DNA from: Pelorhabdus rhamnosifermentans
GTDB taxonomy: Bacteria; Bacillota; Negativicutes; UMGS1260
Direction of reading: 5' to 3'
NCBI RefSeq assembly: GCF_018835585.1
Contig: NZ_JAHGVE010000021.1
Coordinates: 19,556 to 83,555, forward strand
Length of the DNA: 64,000 nucleotides
Under the pieces are notes generated by a model. The model saw only the letters and a list, made by a program, of their open reading frames with translations, had not been told where the DNA came from and did no database searches. Below, piece by piece: positions 1-7,821 of the stretch. Position numbers and translations under genes: made by a program. Positions within the stretch are counted from its first letter, which is position 1; every line of letters begins with the position of its first letter.

Positions 1-19
1 CAATTAAACTATAAAAAAT

Positions 20-187
20 ATGTCGATGATGAAAGAAACGCCGCAAGTTAATGATCATATTATTCCCCCTCTGCCTGTTGATACTATCTATGCATCAAAC
101 AAGCAGAGTATGCCTGAGAAAAAATCAATAGTTCCTAGCAACTCGTACTGTCATTGCCACAGCAGCAGAAGAACAGTAACAAAATAA
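20..187 (+). CDS. Possible 55-aa Pro-rich peptide, unsupported
   Basis: An ATG-to-TAA frame with an in-frame stop just upstream and no recognisable ribosome site. It overlaps the well-supported opposite-strand peptide at 135-236 in its C-terminal third. The composition (many Pro, Ser, Lys) resembles the 48-aa peptide at 3275-3421, the only reason to keep it. It may be non-coding. Confidence 0.15.
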   Translation: MSMMKETPQVNDHIIPPLPVDTIYASNKQSMPEKKSIVPSNSYCHCHSSRRTVTK

Positions 188-236
188 TAATAATAATGAT
201 CCAGTTGCCACCAAATCCACGACCACCAAATCCCAT
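135..236 (-). CDS. Small Gly-rich single-pass membrane peptide (YjcZ-like)
   Basis: A 33-residue ORF with a strong ribosome site (GGGAGG, about 7 nt before the ATG). It begins MGFGGRGFGGNW, continues with a run of six Ile and three Leu, then FFCCC and a short polar tail. The Gly/Phe head followed by one hydrophobic helix is the plan of the YjcZ-type small peptides of spore formers, though similarity is by pattern only. The Cys cluster at the membrane edge is unusual. The longer ORF on the same strand in another frame lacks a ribosome site and is probably its shadow. Confidence 0.6.
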   Translation of the reverse strand: MGFGGRGFGGNWIIIIIILLLFFCCCGNDSTSC

Positions 237-443
237 AATCAAAACCTCCCTTTATCTTAAATGACTCTTGGAATGTGAAGCTACTGTAGTCTATGATGCA
301 AAGAGACCGAATGTCTCTCTTTAACCATGATATTTTCGCAGCGAATTTAAAATGGAATATTGACAAACTAACATAGTTAGTTTTATAATTACTTTCATTA
401 GTTCCCCGGGATTATTTTTACAACAAGTTCTTAGAGAAAGCCG

Positions 444-1019
444 GTGACATTTTTGCGTACACGCGTTAAATTAGACAGTCAGATCATCGTAGCAGCGGCA
501 GCCGAAATTGCTGATTCAAATGGTTTAGATAAGGTTACGCTGACTGCCGTAGCGAATTATTTAGAAATTCGCAAGCCTTCATTATACAATCATATTAATG
601 GATTACCTGAATTAAAGGGACAATTGGCTATTTTAGCTACAAATCAACTCCGCATCAAAATAAGTGATGCTGCGATTGGTAAAGCAAAACATGATGCCAT
701 TGTAGCCATAGCTGACGCCTACCGATTATTTGCGAGAGAACGTCCAGGTTTGTACAAAGCCATCGTCTCATCCCCGGATCGTAATAATCTAGATCTCAAG
801 ATTGCTATTCAAAAAATGATAGCAGTCATTTCAACAGTGCTAGAACCATACAATTTGAATGCCGAAGACAAAACCCATGCCATTCGAAGCTTGCGCAGCT
901 TAATGCATGGCTTTGCATCTTTGGAAGAAGCCGGGTGGTTTATTGCACCCATAGACCGAGAGGCGAGCTATCAAAGGTTAATCGATATTTTCATTCGTGG
1001 AATAGAGTCTTCTCAGTGA
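444..1019 (+). CDS. TetR/AcrR-family regulator (WHG-type C-terminal domain)
   Basis: A 191-residue transcription factor starting at GTG. Residues about 12-55 form the TetR helix-turn-helix (IVAAAAEIADSNGLDKVTLT, then a recognition helix around KPSLYNHI). The C-terminal half, with RSLRSLMHGFASLEEAGWF, matches the TetR WHG ligand/dimer domain. It lies 58 bp before the MdtG-like efflux gene on the same strand, so it most likely represses that transporter and is released by a substrate. The ribosome site is weak; a TTG three codons downstream is an alternative start. Confident of family, ligand unknown. Confidence 0.85.
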   Translation: MTFLRTRVKLDSQIIVAAAAEIADSNGLDKVTLTAVANYLEIRKPSLYNHINGLPELKGQLAILATNQLRIKISDAAIGKAKHDAIVAIADAYRLFARERPGLYKAIVSSPDRNNLDLKIAIQKMIAVISTVLEPYNLNAEDKTHAIRSLRSLMHGFASLEEAGWFIAPIDREASYQRLIDIFIRGIESSQ

Positions 1020-1077
1020 CCTAAAAAGACTATTTCAATCTGAACTAGCTACAAATTTAGAATACGAGGATATCATT

Positions 1078-2268
1078 ATGGAATTTTGGAAAAGAAATCT
1101 ATTAGTGTGCTGGCTTGGCTGTTTTGCCACCGCTGCAGGTTTAAGCCAAATCGCTCCGGTTCTACCACTATATATTGAACATTTAGGCGTGCAAAATATT
1201 GAAGAAATCGAACAATTATCTGGATTTGCATTCGGCGTAACCTTTATCATTATGGCAATTGCTTCCCCTATCTGGGGGCAAGCTGCAGATAGATATGGGC
1301 GAAAACCCATGCTACTTCGTGCCAGCTTAGGAATGGCTATTGTCATAACTTGCATGGGCTTCGTACAGAACGTGTATCAGTTAGTTGGACTGCGGCTCGT
1401 ACAAGGAGCCGTCTCAGGCTTTGTTTCCGCTGCCATCACTCTCATTGCAACGCAAGCCCCCAAAGAACGCGCGGGCTGGGCATTAGGTACCCTTTCCACC
1501 GGAGCCGTTGGGGGCATGTTGCTTGGTCCGCTCATTGGGGGCTATCTCGCTGAAACCTGGGGACTTCGTAGTGTCTTCTTTGGCACTGGCACATTATTAC
1601 TGATCGCCTTCATGGCCTCTCTCCTATTTGTTCAAGAAGATTTCAAGCCCCCCACGAAAAGTGTGCTTTCTTTTCGCGAAGTTTGGAACCTGATACCTAA
1701 CCCTGGAATCATGATCACGATGTTTGTGACTACATTTATCTTACAACTGGCTTTATTGTCCATCGAACCCATCATCACAGTGTATATCACACAACTACAC
1801 GTTACAAACCATGTTGCACTTATTTCCGGTCTGGTCTTTGCTGCTTCTGGATTTGCTAATATGCTTGCCGCCCCACAGCTAGGAAAAATCTCTGACAAAA
1901 TTGGTCCTCAAAAAGTCATGTTAGCGGCCCTTATTGCTGCGGGAATGTTATTCATCCCTCAAGCTTTTGTAACAACTCCCTGGCAACTAATGGCTCTTCG
2001 ATTCTTATTAGGTATAGCCGCAGCGGGCTTGTTGCCTTCTATTAACACTCTGATCATGCGTAATACCCCCACTGCCATTACAGGTCGTTGTTTTGGTTAC
2101 AACCAATCCGCCCAATTTTTAGGTTCCTTTGGTGGCTCGTTGTTAGGCGGACAGACGGCGGCGACCTTTGGTATTCATTATGTATTTTTTGTGACTGGTG
2201 CCTTATTATTACTCAACGCGTTATGGGTTTATACAACAGTATGCAGGCAGGTATCCCGGCAGCATTGA
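1078..2268 (+). CDS. mdtG: MFS multidrug efflux transporter, MdtG-like
   Basis: A 396-residue, 12-helix major facilitator protein of the inner membrane. The N-terminus (WKRNLLVCWLGCF), the loop-2/3 motif GQAADRYGRKPMLLR, and the central ATQAPKERAGWALGTLSTG run closely resemble E. coli MdtG, a drug/proton antiporter linked to fosfomycin and deoxycholate tolerance. Length is normal for the family. The TetR gene immediately upstream suggests local control, probably as one operon. A strong hairpin terminator follows. The symbol is by family resemblance; the substrate is not shown. Confidence 0.85.
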   Translation: MEFWKRNLLVCWLGCFATAAGLSQIAPVLPLYIEHLGVQNIEEIEQLSGFAFGVTFIIMAIASPIWGQAADRYGRKPMLLRASLGMAIVITCMGFVQNVYQLVGLRLVQGAVSGFVSAAITLIATQAPKERAGWALGTLSTGAVGGMLLGPLIGGYLAETWGLRSVFFGTGTLLLIAFMASLLFVQEDFKPPTKSVLSFREVWNLIPNPGIMITMFVTTFILQLALLSIEPIITVYITQLHVTNHVALISGLVFAASGFANMLAAPQLGKISDKIGPQKVMLAALIAAGMLFIPQAFVTTPWQLMALRFLLGIAAAGLLPSINTLIMRNTPTAITGRCFGYNQSAQFLGSFGGSLLGGQTAATFGIHYVFFVTGALLLLNALWVYTTVCRQVSRQH

Positions 2269-2310
2269 ATGTAGTAAGACGGACAAAAAGCCACTGACCC
2301 AATACAAAAA

Positions 2311-2364
2311 AGAAAGAAGAGTCAACCTTGATAAATTCATATCAAAGTTGACTCTTCTTTCTTT
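2311..2364. terminator. Bidirectional hairpin terminator
   Basis: Long stem built from AGAAAGAAGAGTCAAC and GTTGACTCTTCTTTCTTT around a short AT-rich loop. It lies between the convergent efflux gene and the lipoprotein gene and has A-rich and T-rich flanks suited to both directions. Confidence 0.85.
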
Positions 2365-2424
2365 CCGATAACTTCGATTTCTAGCTTTAATCCTCTTTGC
2401 CAACTTTACTATATAGAACCGGCG

Positions 2425-3102
2425 CTAGAAACCCATCATATTGCCCTTCGTCAAAGTCACCTTGTTTCTCGTTCCAGGACTATGAAGCATATGCCACGCT
2501 GTATACTGTTCGGCATACGGCTCAGCAGCCGACATGCCTTCAACAGGGATAACCACTTGATACCCCCGAAGAGCAGCACCAGTGGCCGTGTGGAGAACGG
2601 CACCGTTTGCAGCGGTACCCGTAATAATAACTGTTTTTATGCCGTGTTCATGCAGTATTTTGTTCAGATCAGTGTTGTAGAACTTATCAACACTTGCTTT
2701 CACAATAGGATCATTAGAATCCGGTACAAGCTCCGGAACAATATCCGATGGTTTTCCTGCCGATGTCAAACTATAGACAATAAATATGCCTCTTCCCCGT
2801 GCCACACTTAGCAACTGATTAATCTTAGAAATGGATGCTATAGTGCGAGGATTTTTGCATATAGCAGTTTGCATATCTAATATTAACAGCGCAGTTGTTT
2901 TTGCATCAACTGTAACAGATTTTAACTCAGGCACCTGCGGAGGAACAATCGTTTTCCATTCATCCACAATTGTTTGATCACCAGTTGGCCCGACAGGCTC
3001 TTCTGAAGCAGGCTCTAACGACTTATTCGCACATCCCGTTAAAAACATAGTGAACATCAGGCAAATAACAATAATCCGATAAGTTTTCAAATGATATTGC
3101 AT
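2425..3102 (-). CDS. Isochorismatase-fold lipoprotein lacking the catalytic Cys
   Basis: A 225-residue secreted lipoprotein: hydrophobic signal, lipobox LTGC with Cys24, a Pro/Glu-rich linker to about residue 60, then an isochorismatase-like (cysteine hydrolase) domain. Asp76 (LILDMQ) and Lys140 (SVDKFYNT) occupy the Asp and Lys of the usual Asp-Lys-Cys triad. At the Cys position the sequence is TAANGAVLHTAT, with Ala168 instead of Cys. Known nicotinamidase/amidase members need that Cys; some isochorismatases work without it. The protein is therefore either not a Cys hydrolase or inactive. It appears monocistronic. Confidence 0.8.
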   Translation of the reverse strand: MQYHLKTYRIIVICLMFTMFLTGCANKSLEPASEEPVGPTGDQTIVDEWKTIVPPQVPELKSVTVDAKTTALLILDMQTAICKNPRTIASISKINQLLSVARGRGIFIVYSLTSAGKPSDIVPELVPDSNDPIVKASVDKFYNTDLNKILHEHGIKTVIITGTAANGAVLHTATGAALRGYQVVIPVEGMSAAEPYAEQYTAWHMLHSPGTRNKVTLTKGNMMGF

Positions 3103-3274
3103 GATATCGGCTCCTTAACAGCACTGCTTTGCTCATTTTGTATTATGCAAATAACTGTGCACCCTTATTCAATGAGTCAGTATAAAAGTAAAAGCCCGGG
3201 GAAACCTATATTAAAGCCTAAACAGCAAAAAAACTAGTGTTAACATGACTAAAGCACAAAGGAGTGTGTAATCA

Positions 3275-3421
3275 TTGGACAATAATAAGGAAATACAAAC
3301 TCAGACGACGCCAAATAATATCCCAAATTCACCCGTTCTCGATTCCGAAAGAAAAAAGCGCGAGAAAACACAACCTACCATTTACCCTGACGTAGAATAT
3401 GTAAATCGTACTTTACCTTAA
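3275..3421 (+). CDS. Small Pro/Asn-rich hypothetical protein (48 aa)
   Basis: Starts at TTG with a good ribosome site (AAAGGAGTG, about 9 nt upstream) and ends 28 bp before a hairpin terminator, so the unit looks complete. The product is hydrophilic and probably disordered (Thr/Pro/Asn/Lys-rich, ending YVNRTLP), with no signal or membrane segment. I do not recognise it. Short Pro-rich cytosolic peptides are common among spore proteins, but nothing here proves that role. Confidence 0.55.
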   Translation: MDNNKEIQTQTTPNNIPNSPVLDSERKKREKTQPTIYPDVEYVNRTLP

Positions 3422-3445
3422 AACGGATTTCGCGCGAAACAAGAA

Positions 3446-3478
3446 AACCGCTGACCTTAGTGTCAGCAGTTTTTTCTT
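3446..3478 (+). terminator. Rho-independent terminator after the 48-aa peptide gene
   Basis: Stem AAACCGCTGAC paired with GTCAGCAGTTT (one mismatch), loop about 6 nt, then a T-rich tail. It also faces the convergent DUF3231 gene ending at 3479. Confidence 0.8.
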
Positions 3479-4018
3479 TTAGTGTGAGATTTTTGCTATA
3501 TGTGGTAACCAGCCGTTATTGATTGCCAGTGTCATAAGTTTATAGTTCCAATCAAATGATATATCCAATATACGGCGATAAAGTTGCGCTACATCTGGTT
3601 GGTATGATTGATGCAAAGCAGTTAATACGGCTATTTGCGATGCTTTAGCCATACTGGCAATGGCCAATACAATTTCCCTATCACTGAGACGCGCATCTTC
3701 AGGAATATTCAAGGATTCATGTAGTTTTCTTCTTTCCATGTGAAATTCAGGTAATTTAGTTTCATTTGATTTTAAATAGCTTTCTGCTTTCTCCATTAAA
3801 AACTCGGTTTGATTTTCCAGTGCGTCTTTAATAAGTGCCTTTAATTCAGAGTCTTGTGCTTGGTTGTACATCACTTCCAGAATACCCATATTGATACGGC
3901 CTTGTCCAACAATGCCATACAGTACAGCACCTTCTATGTAGTTCAGTGGTTCTCTGTCAAACAGCATATGAAAAATAGTATTTGTACCTTCAGTAACTTT
4001 GTCCATCATCGTTGTCAT
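3479..4018 (-). CDS. DUF3231 family protein
   Basis: A 179-residue all-alpha cytosolic protein preceded by an excellent ribosome site (AAGGAGG, 7 nt). The pattern, with an EGAVLYGIVGQGRINMGILEVMYNQAQD segment spread over helices and a second bundle ending LAINNGWLP, fits the DUF3231 ferritin-like/spore-associated family found in Bacilli and spore-forming Negativicutes. Family members are often tandemly duplicated; this one carries a single copy. Function unknown. Monocistronic, convergent with the 48-aa peptide gene. Confidence 0.65.
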   Translation of the reverse strand: MTTMMDKVTEGTNTIFHMLFDREPLNYIEGAVLYGIVGQGRINMGILEVMYNQAQDSELKALIKDALENQTEFLMEKAESYLKSNETKLPEFHMERRKLHESLNIPEDARLSDREIVLAIASMAKASQIAVLTALHQSYQPDVAQLYRRILDISFDWNYKLMTLAINNGWLPHIAKISH

Positions 4019-4230
4019 GGAAAACCTCCTTCGATCAATTAACTTCTTTTATAGATTAAACGGAATTAATAATTTTATCCTCATAACCATCAACGTAATT
4101 TTTTTGTTATTTACATCTAGTTGTATAAATTGAATGATTTTCCAATGGATTTATACCCAACTGTTTTTAACATTATGTTAACTCAAAGCATATATTGTAT
4201 CAAGACAGCAAAACTCACAACTTGATCCTC

Positions 4231-4265
4231 AAATGGCCAAGATTAGCCTCCAATCTTGGCCATTT
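4231..4265. terminator. Perfect 14-bp inverted repeat
   Basis: AAATGGCCAAGATT is repeated inverted after a 7-nt loop. There is no long T-tract on either side, so it may be a weak terminator or an RNA processing hairpin between the dodecin and DUF3231 genes. Confidence 0.5.
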
Positions 4266-4364
4266 GTTATACGTTCCCGCCCGCTTTGATGATTTAGTTG
4301 ACATCACTTTTAGCACAGACAGGCGTAGATTATTTGAAATAATGGACGTTTAGGTCAATTAAAA

Positions 4365-4397
4365 AATCCCTACCTGACAGCTGATAGATTAGGGATT
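4365..4397 (-). terminator. Terminator of the dodecin-like gene
   Basis: On the minus strand AATCCCTA pairs with TAGGGATT across an 17-nt loop and is followed by six T residues, 47 bp after the dodecin stop codon. Confidence 0.65.
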
Positions 4398-4443
4398 ATT
4401 TTATCTGATATTAATATGATATTTGACCCGACTTGCATGTTGT

Positions 4444-4608
4444 TACTGATGTACACTAAAAGCAATATGGACATTAGCTTTATATTCAGTAATGCTCCCA
4501 TTATTAATCTTCGCAGTAAAATTAGAAACTTCAATCCCTGCATTGCTGACCGCTTCTTCCCAATTATGTGATGATGAACCTACGAGTTCAATAACTTTTG
4601 CAACCATA
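4444..4608 (-). CDS. Dodecin-like flavin-binding protein with shortened helix
   Basis: A 54-residue protein with a strong ribosome site (AAAGGAGG). The start VAKVIELVGSSSHNWEEAVSNA matches dodecin strand 1 and helix start (split here: VAKVIELVGSS, then HNWEEAVSNA), and the end NGSITEYKANVHIAFSV matches the last two strands. Dodecins are small dodecameric flavin stores of about 65-70 residues. Aligned by eye, about 12 residues are missing, exactly in the second half of the helix, between SNA and GIEV, with the frame kept. The Trp that sandwiches the isoalloxazine is usually near the middle strand and is not evident. Family assignment is secure; flavin binding is uncertain. Confidence 0.75.
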
Positions 4609-4749
4609 AATCAAACCTCCTTTTAATAGAATATTTTTATCTTGAGCAAATTAAAGCTTCTTTATACACTATAAGCAAAGAGGCAAATAATTAAAAAAAG
4701 TCGTATTTGTATAAATCTATGGTAATCATTTCATTTCGAACTATAAATT

Positions 4750-4807
4750 TACAATATTGTATATTTAATTACATAAAAATGCAGGATTATCCCAAAATTT
4801 GTAGTAT
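4750..4807 (+). promoter_or_regulatory. Promoter of first TctC gene with upstream palindrome
   Basis: Palindrome TACAATATTGTA at 4750-4761, then -35 ATGCAG (4779-4784) and -10 TAGTAT (4802-4807), spacing 17. The same arrangement precedes the paralogue at 13379, so it is conserved between copies. Confidence 0.5.
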
Positions 4808-4830
4808 ATTGGAAGTTAGGAGATGATTTT

Positions 4831-5850
4831 GTGCGACAAAAATCGTTATTTGTATCCTGTTTATTACTAATTTCAATTATGATTGGAGGATGTGCAAATA
4901 TGGAGAGTGAAAAAGTTATTACACCAAAGGTAGAGAAATATCCGAATAGGCCAATTACTCTTATTGTTCCTTACAGCGCTGGTGGCGGCACTGATTTAGT
5001 AGCTAGAGCACTAGAAAAATCATTGACTTCCCATTTAGGTCAACCAATAATTATAGTGAACAAACCCGGCGGAGCAGGTACAATTGGCTGGAATGAGCTT
5101 ACAAATGCCGCCCCTGATGGGTACACAATCGGTATTTCAACAAATGAATTATTATTGAAGCCGCTTTATGACTCCACTAAAACTGATTATCCTACAGCTC
5201 TTGACCCGATAGCGCAAGTTGCAACTTCAACTAGCGTTTTAGCCATACTATCTGATCAACCATGGCAAAATCTTAGCGATTTAATTCAATATGCGAAAGA
5301 CCATCCTTATCAGTTAAAATTTGCTCATGGTGGAATTGGTTCCAATACGCATATTACAGGTGAAATGTTTGGTAAAGCTGCTAATATCAACATTAGTCAA
5401 GTCCCCTTTAACGGGAACGGTGAAATTGTAGCCGCTTTACTTGGCAAACATGTTCAATTCATTATGACAAATCCTATGACTATTAAAGAGTATGTTAAAA
5501 TTGGCACAATACGTGTATTAGCGGTTGCGAATAATCAGCGAATGACTGATCCCCTCTTCGCAAATGTACCTACATTCAAAGAACAGGGTCTAAATGTAAC
5601 TTTTAGTAATTGGTATGGACTAGCACTTCCTAAAGAAACGCCTAACAATATAAAATTAAAACTGGCAGAGGAATTAAAAACGATTCTTACTGAACCTGAA
5701 ACTATAAATAGCATGGAAAAATTAGGTCTTGAACCTAAATATTTAAACTCTGAAGACTCGGCAAATCGTTGGCTAACAGATCGTGTAAAATTGTCTAACA
5801 TAATACAAGAAACAGGCATTTTAGACTTAATCAAATCTCAAAGACAATAG
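4831..5850 (+). CDS. TctC/Bug-family substrate-binding lipoprotein (copy 1)
   Basis: A 339-residue lipoprotein starting at GTG with ribosome site TAGGAG. The signal ends at the lipobox IGGC (Cys21). The mature part is a Bug-type extracytoplasmic binding protein: YPNRPITLIVPYSAGGGTD near residue 40, the second-lobe motif GGIGSNTH, and the C-terminal LAEELKTIL. Such proteins bind carboxylates for tripartite tricarboxylate transporters, but no TctA or TctB gene is near. It shares promoter region and lipobox with the copy at 13379, so the two are duplicates on neighbouring prophage-like elements. Ligand unknown. Confidence 0.85.
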   Translation: MRQKSLFVSCLLLISIMIGGCANMESEKVITPKVEKYPNRPITLIVPYSAGGGTDLVARALEKSLTSHLGQPIIIVNKPGGAGTIGWNELTNAAPDGYTIGISTNELLLKPLYDSTKTDYPTALDPIAQVATSTSVLAILSDQPWQNLSDLIQYAKDHPYQLKFAHGGIGSNTHITGEMFGKAANINISQVPFNGNGEIVAALLGKHVQFIMTNPMTIKEYVKIGTIRVLAVANNQRMTDPLFANVPTFKEQGLNVTFSNWYGLALPKETPNNIKLKLAEELKTILTEPETINSMEKLGLEPKYLNSEDSANRWLTDRVKLSNIIQETGILDLIKSQRQ

Positions 5851-5871
5851 ACAAACTAGCGGAAACCACAC

Positions 5872-5903
5872 AGCCCCACTCAATTGAGTGAGGCTTTTAT
5901 TAA
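5872..5903 (+). terminator. Terminator of TctC copy 1
   Basis: Hairpin with core ACTCAATTGAGT flanked by AGCC and GGCT, followed by TTTT, 20 bp after the TctC stop codon. Confidence 0.75.
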
Positions 5904-5924
5904 TCACCAGTTGGCATTAAAATT

Positions 5925-6013
5925 TTATTTTATAAGCGGCATAACTTCAAAGCTGATAATTTTATCGAAGGACAGATACTCTGTACTTCCGTCCACCCCA
6001 TCGGTAAATTCAT
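5925..6013 (-). pseudogene. 3' remnant of Fn3 phage structural gene
   Basis: On the minus strand it encodes the last 28 or so residues (through STEYLSFDKIISFEVMPL in pieces) of the protein encoded at 17421-18542, nearly base for base. It joins directly at about 6013 to a sigma-like fragment, so an internal deletion removed most of the structural gene in this element. Confidence 0.75.
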
Positions 6014-6098
6014 ATTGACAACTCGCTCAATACCTTACAAAATCTCTGGGGTAATAGCTTTCGTTCAACTACTTCGACTACATCGATATGATCCGGTT
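6014..6098 (-). pseudogene. Fragment of sigma-70-like phage gene
   Basis: Encodes DHIDVVEVVERKLL and a helix ending KVLSELSI, matching the central part of the sigma-like remnant at 18616-18985. The fragment order (sigma then Fn3) is the same as in the second element, supporting descent from related elements with a deletion here. Confidence 0.65.
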
Positions 6099-6167
6099 AT
6101 GTAATAAAAGAGCCTTTCGGTTCTGGCATAATTCTTGACATATTTTACACGACTTTGGCATCCATAA

Positions 6168-6200
6168 GAAAAGCGCCCCGAAAGACGCTTAGTTATAATT
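6168..6200 (-). terminator. Terminator of the DsrE gene
   Basis: Minus-strand stem AAGCG.C/G.GCGCTT with loop TTTC-type and a TTTTC tail just after the stop at 6210. Confidence 0.6.
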
Positions 6201-6209
6201 TCTTTAAGA

Positions 6210-6572
6210 TTATACGGAAAGTACATTCTTACCCGACTTGAATAGCTCGGTAAGCGGAATCCCCATAGGCCTTACATCAATTCCTAGATTTTTTAAAATT
6301 TCTACTACACCGTACATCTGCGCGCAGGCTATACAAGCAGTAACATGAACTCCAGCATCTATCATTTGACAAACCCGCCCCTGTATTTCATCATCAGTAG
6401 CCAGAAGTTTTGCCGAGGGGCCCCATACAATCAACGTTACTTCATCCCACCATCCCTTGGTCTTAGAATTAAACGCATACATAAACGCCATACTCAAAGC
6501 AACTTCCTTGTCTCCACTCTTCCATAGAATATAAATTTCATTATTTCCCGGTTGTGCAATGCTATCATCCAT
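6210..6572 (-). CDS. DsrE-family protein
   Basis: A 120-residue cytosolic protein. Start chosen at the ATG preceded by GGAGGTAATATC; the frame is open for 34 more codons upstream without a ribosome site. The fold pattern (IYILWKSGDKEVALSMAFMYAFNSK split by loops, LIVWGPSAKLLA, GVHVTACIACAQMYGV, LGIDV) matches DsrE/YchN-like sulfur-relay proteins. Cys residues in TACIACAQ sit where family members carry a reactive Cys, so sulfur transfer or small redox chemistry is plausible. It lies within the prophage-like segment but looks like a host accessory gene. Confidence 0.75.
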   Translation of the reverse strand: MDDSIAQPGNNEIYILWKSGDKEVALSMAFMYAFNSKTKGWWDEVTLIVWGPSAKLLATDDEIQGRVCQMIDAGVHVTACIACAQMYGVVEILKNLGIDVRPMGIPLTELFKSGKNVLSV

Positions 6573-7012
6573 GATATTACCTCCATGTATGTGAAAAGAT
6601 AGTGCTTTTTCTATTCTTCCAACAGACTTCGTCAAAGGAAATGATTTTCCTGCAAATATAAAAAGGCCACTCATCTGAGCAGCCTGTAATCTTATTGGCG
6701 GCAGTTCATGGCAACCACCGCCCGAACAAAAAGAAAATCAGTTAGTCCTCGTGTGAGTGGCTATCGCTGTAATGTATTAAAAAAGGGAACTGTAATAACC
6801 ATTTTTCTTTAAAAATGTCTTGAAATAAGTTCCACTACTACATAAACAGTGCCTAAGACATATTACAATCCGACCAATAATACTAAGAATTTTAAACTGC
6901 AAACTTCCAAAACTCCTACATCCATTCGTGAAATTGACGTGGACGATGTTATCATTAAAGATGAAATGTAGAAAAACGTACATAGGCGACTCGCTTGAGC
7001 CGCCTTTTGTTC
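6573..7012. other. Intergenic stretch with possible coding remnant
   Basis: Besides hairpins at 6655-6690 and 6976-7005, a plus-strand open frame runs from about 6846 to the TAG at 6970 and ends SIREIDVDDVIIKDEM. Its composition looks protein-like, but it has no start codon with a ribosome site and I do not recognise it. Probably the tail of a gene truncated by rearrangement. Confidence 0.3.
6655..6690 (-). terminator. Hairpin upstream of DsrE gene
   Basis: On the minus strand GGCTGCTCA pairs with TGAGTGGCC, followed by TTTTT. It would end a transcript coming from the lysis genes. Confidence 0.6.
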
Positions 7013-7594
7013 TTATTCGTAATATTCATTCCCATCAAATGTCTGCCCATTAACATTAAGACTGTCCGTAAACTGCCACATTCTAGCGCACGGAAAATCA
7101 TTGCAATTGCCCCATTGTGCATTCCAGTACGGTACATAATCAGCTAACTGTGCGATATCAATTACACCGGTCAGCCATGAATAGGAAGCATAAATCCCGA
7201 CATACTGATATCCTGCTTCGTTCAGCATGCAAATAAAAGCTGAGCACATATCCGTGATAGTTTGATTTTCTGGCATTCCATGACGTTCCTTGTACCCGTC
7301 TGCATCCTCCATGTCAAACCAAATACCCAATTCAGGATTTATACAATTACTTTGCAAAACTTCTTGCACAAATTGCGCTTCTGCTTTAGCAGCTTCTACA
7401 TCAAGCGCATAGCTGTAATAGTACACGCCGGTCTTTAAACCAGCCTCTAATGCTCCGTTTACATTATCTACAAATTTTTCGTCAAGATGACGATTGCCAT
7501 AACCAAGACGGATTATAACAAATTCATATCCAGCACCGATTACGGATTGCCAATCTACTACGCCATTGTGATAACTTACATCAATACCTTTCAT
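7013..7594 (-). CDS. GH25-family phage-type lysozyme (endolysin)
   Basis: A 193-residue muramidase preceded by an AGGGGGG ribosome site. It starts KGIDVSYHNG, with the conserved Asp at position 5, and carries the catalytic-face motif GIWFDMEDADG and MWQFTDS, all typical of glycosyl hydrolase family 25 (cleaves the MurNAc-GlcNAc bond). No signal peptide or separate wall-binding domain, so export would need a holin. The small membrane protein genes immediately upstream provide that context: this is a phage lysis module. Confidence 0.88.
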   Translation of the reverse strand: MKGIDVSYHNGVVDWQSVIGAGYEFVIIRLGYGNRHLDEKFVDNVNGALEAGLKTGVYYYSYALDVEAAKAEAQFVQEVLQSNCINPELGIWFDMEDADGYKERHGMPENQTITDMCSAFICMLNEAGYQYVGIYASYSWLTGVIDIAQLADYVPYWNAQWGNCNDFPCARMWQFTDSLNVNGQTFDGNEYYE

Positions 7595-7643
7595 TTCATA
7601 TCCCCCCTTATAATTTTTCCTGTTTGCTCAGAAATTGGCTTTC

Positions 7644-7811
7644 CTAGCTCTGAATTAAACTGATTATCTGCTGAGCCCATGCGGCTTTGGCCAAAGCTAC
7701 AACACCGGCAAGCCCTGTAACAAAGCAAAGCATGATTATAACCATAAATATGATAAGCGCAAGCCAATTAGCCTGCGCCCAGTTACAAAAACGTATAAAT
7801 TTGTTTTTCAC
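7644..7811 (-). CDS. Small single-pass membrane protein, holin-like
   Basis: A 55-residue protein starting at GTG with AGGAGG 7 nt upstream. It has a short basic/aromatic N-terminus (VKNKFIRFCNWAQANW), one long hydrophobic helix (residues about 17-40) and an amphipathic tail. Size, topology and position between the lysozyme and the XhlA-like gene suggest a holin or lysis-accessory protein. No family signature is recognised. Confidence 0.6.
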   Translation of the reverse strand: MKNKFIRFCNWAQANWLALIIFMVIIMLCFVTGLAGVVALAKAAWAQQIISLIQS

Positions 7812-7821
7812 TATGCCCCTC

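Noticed and set aside
1035..1355. Minus-strand ORF opposite the MFS gene
   Set aside because: Shadow of the well-supported MdtG-like gene; no ribosome site or family match.
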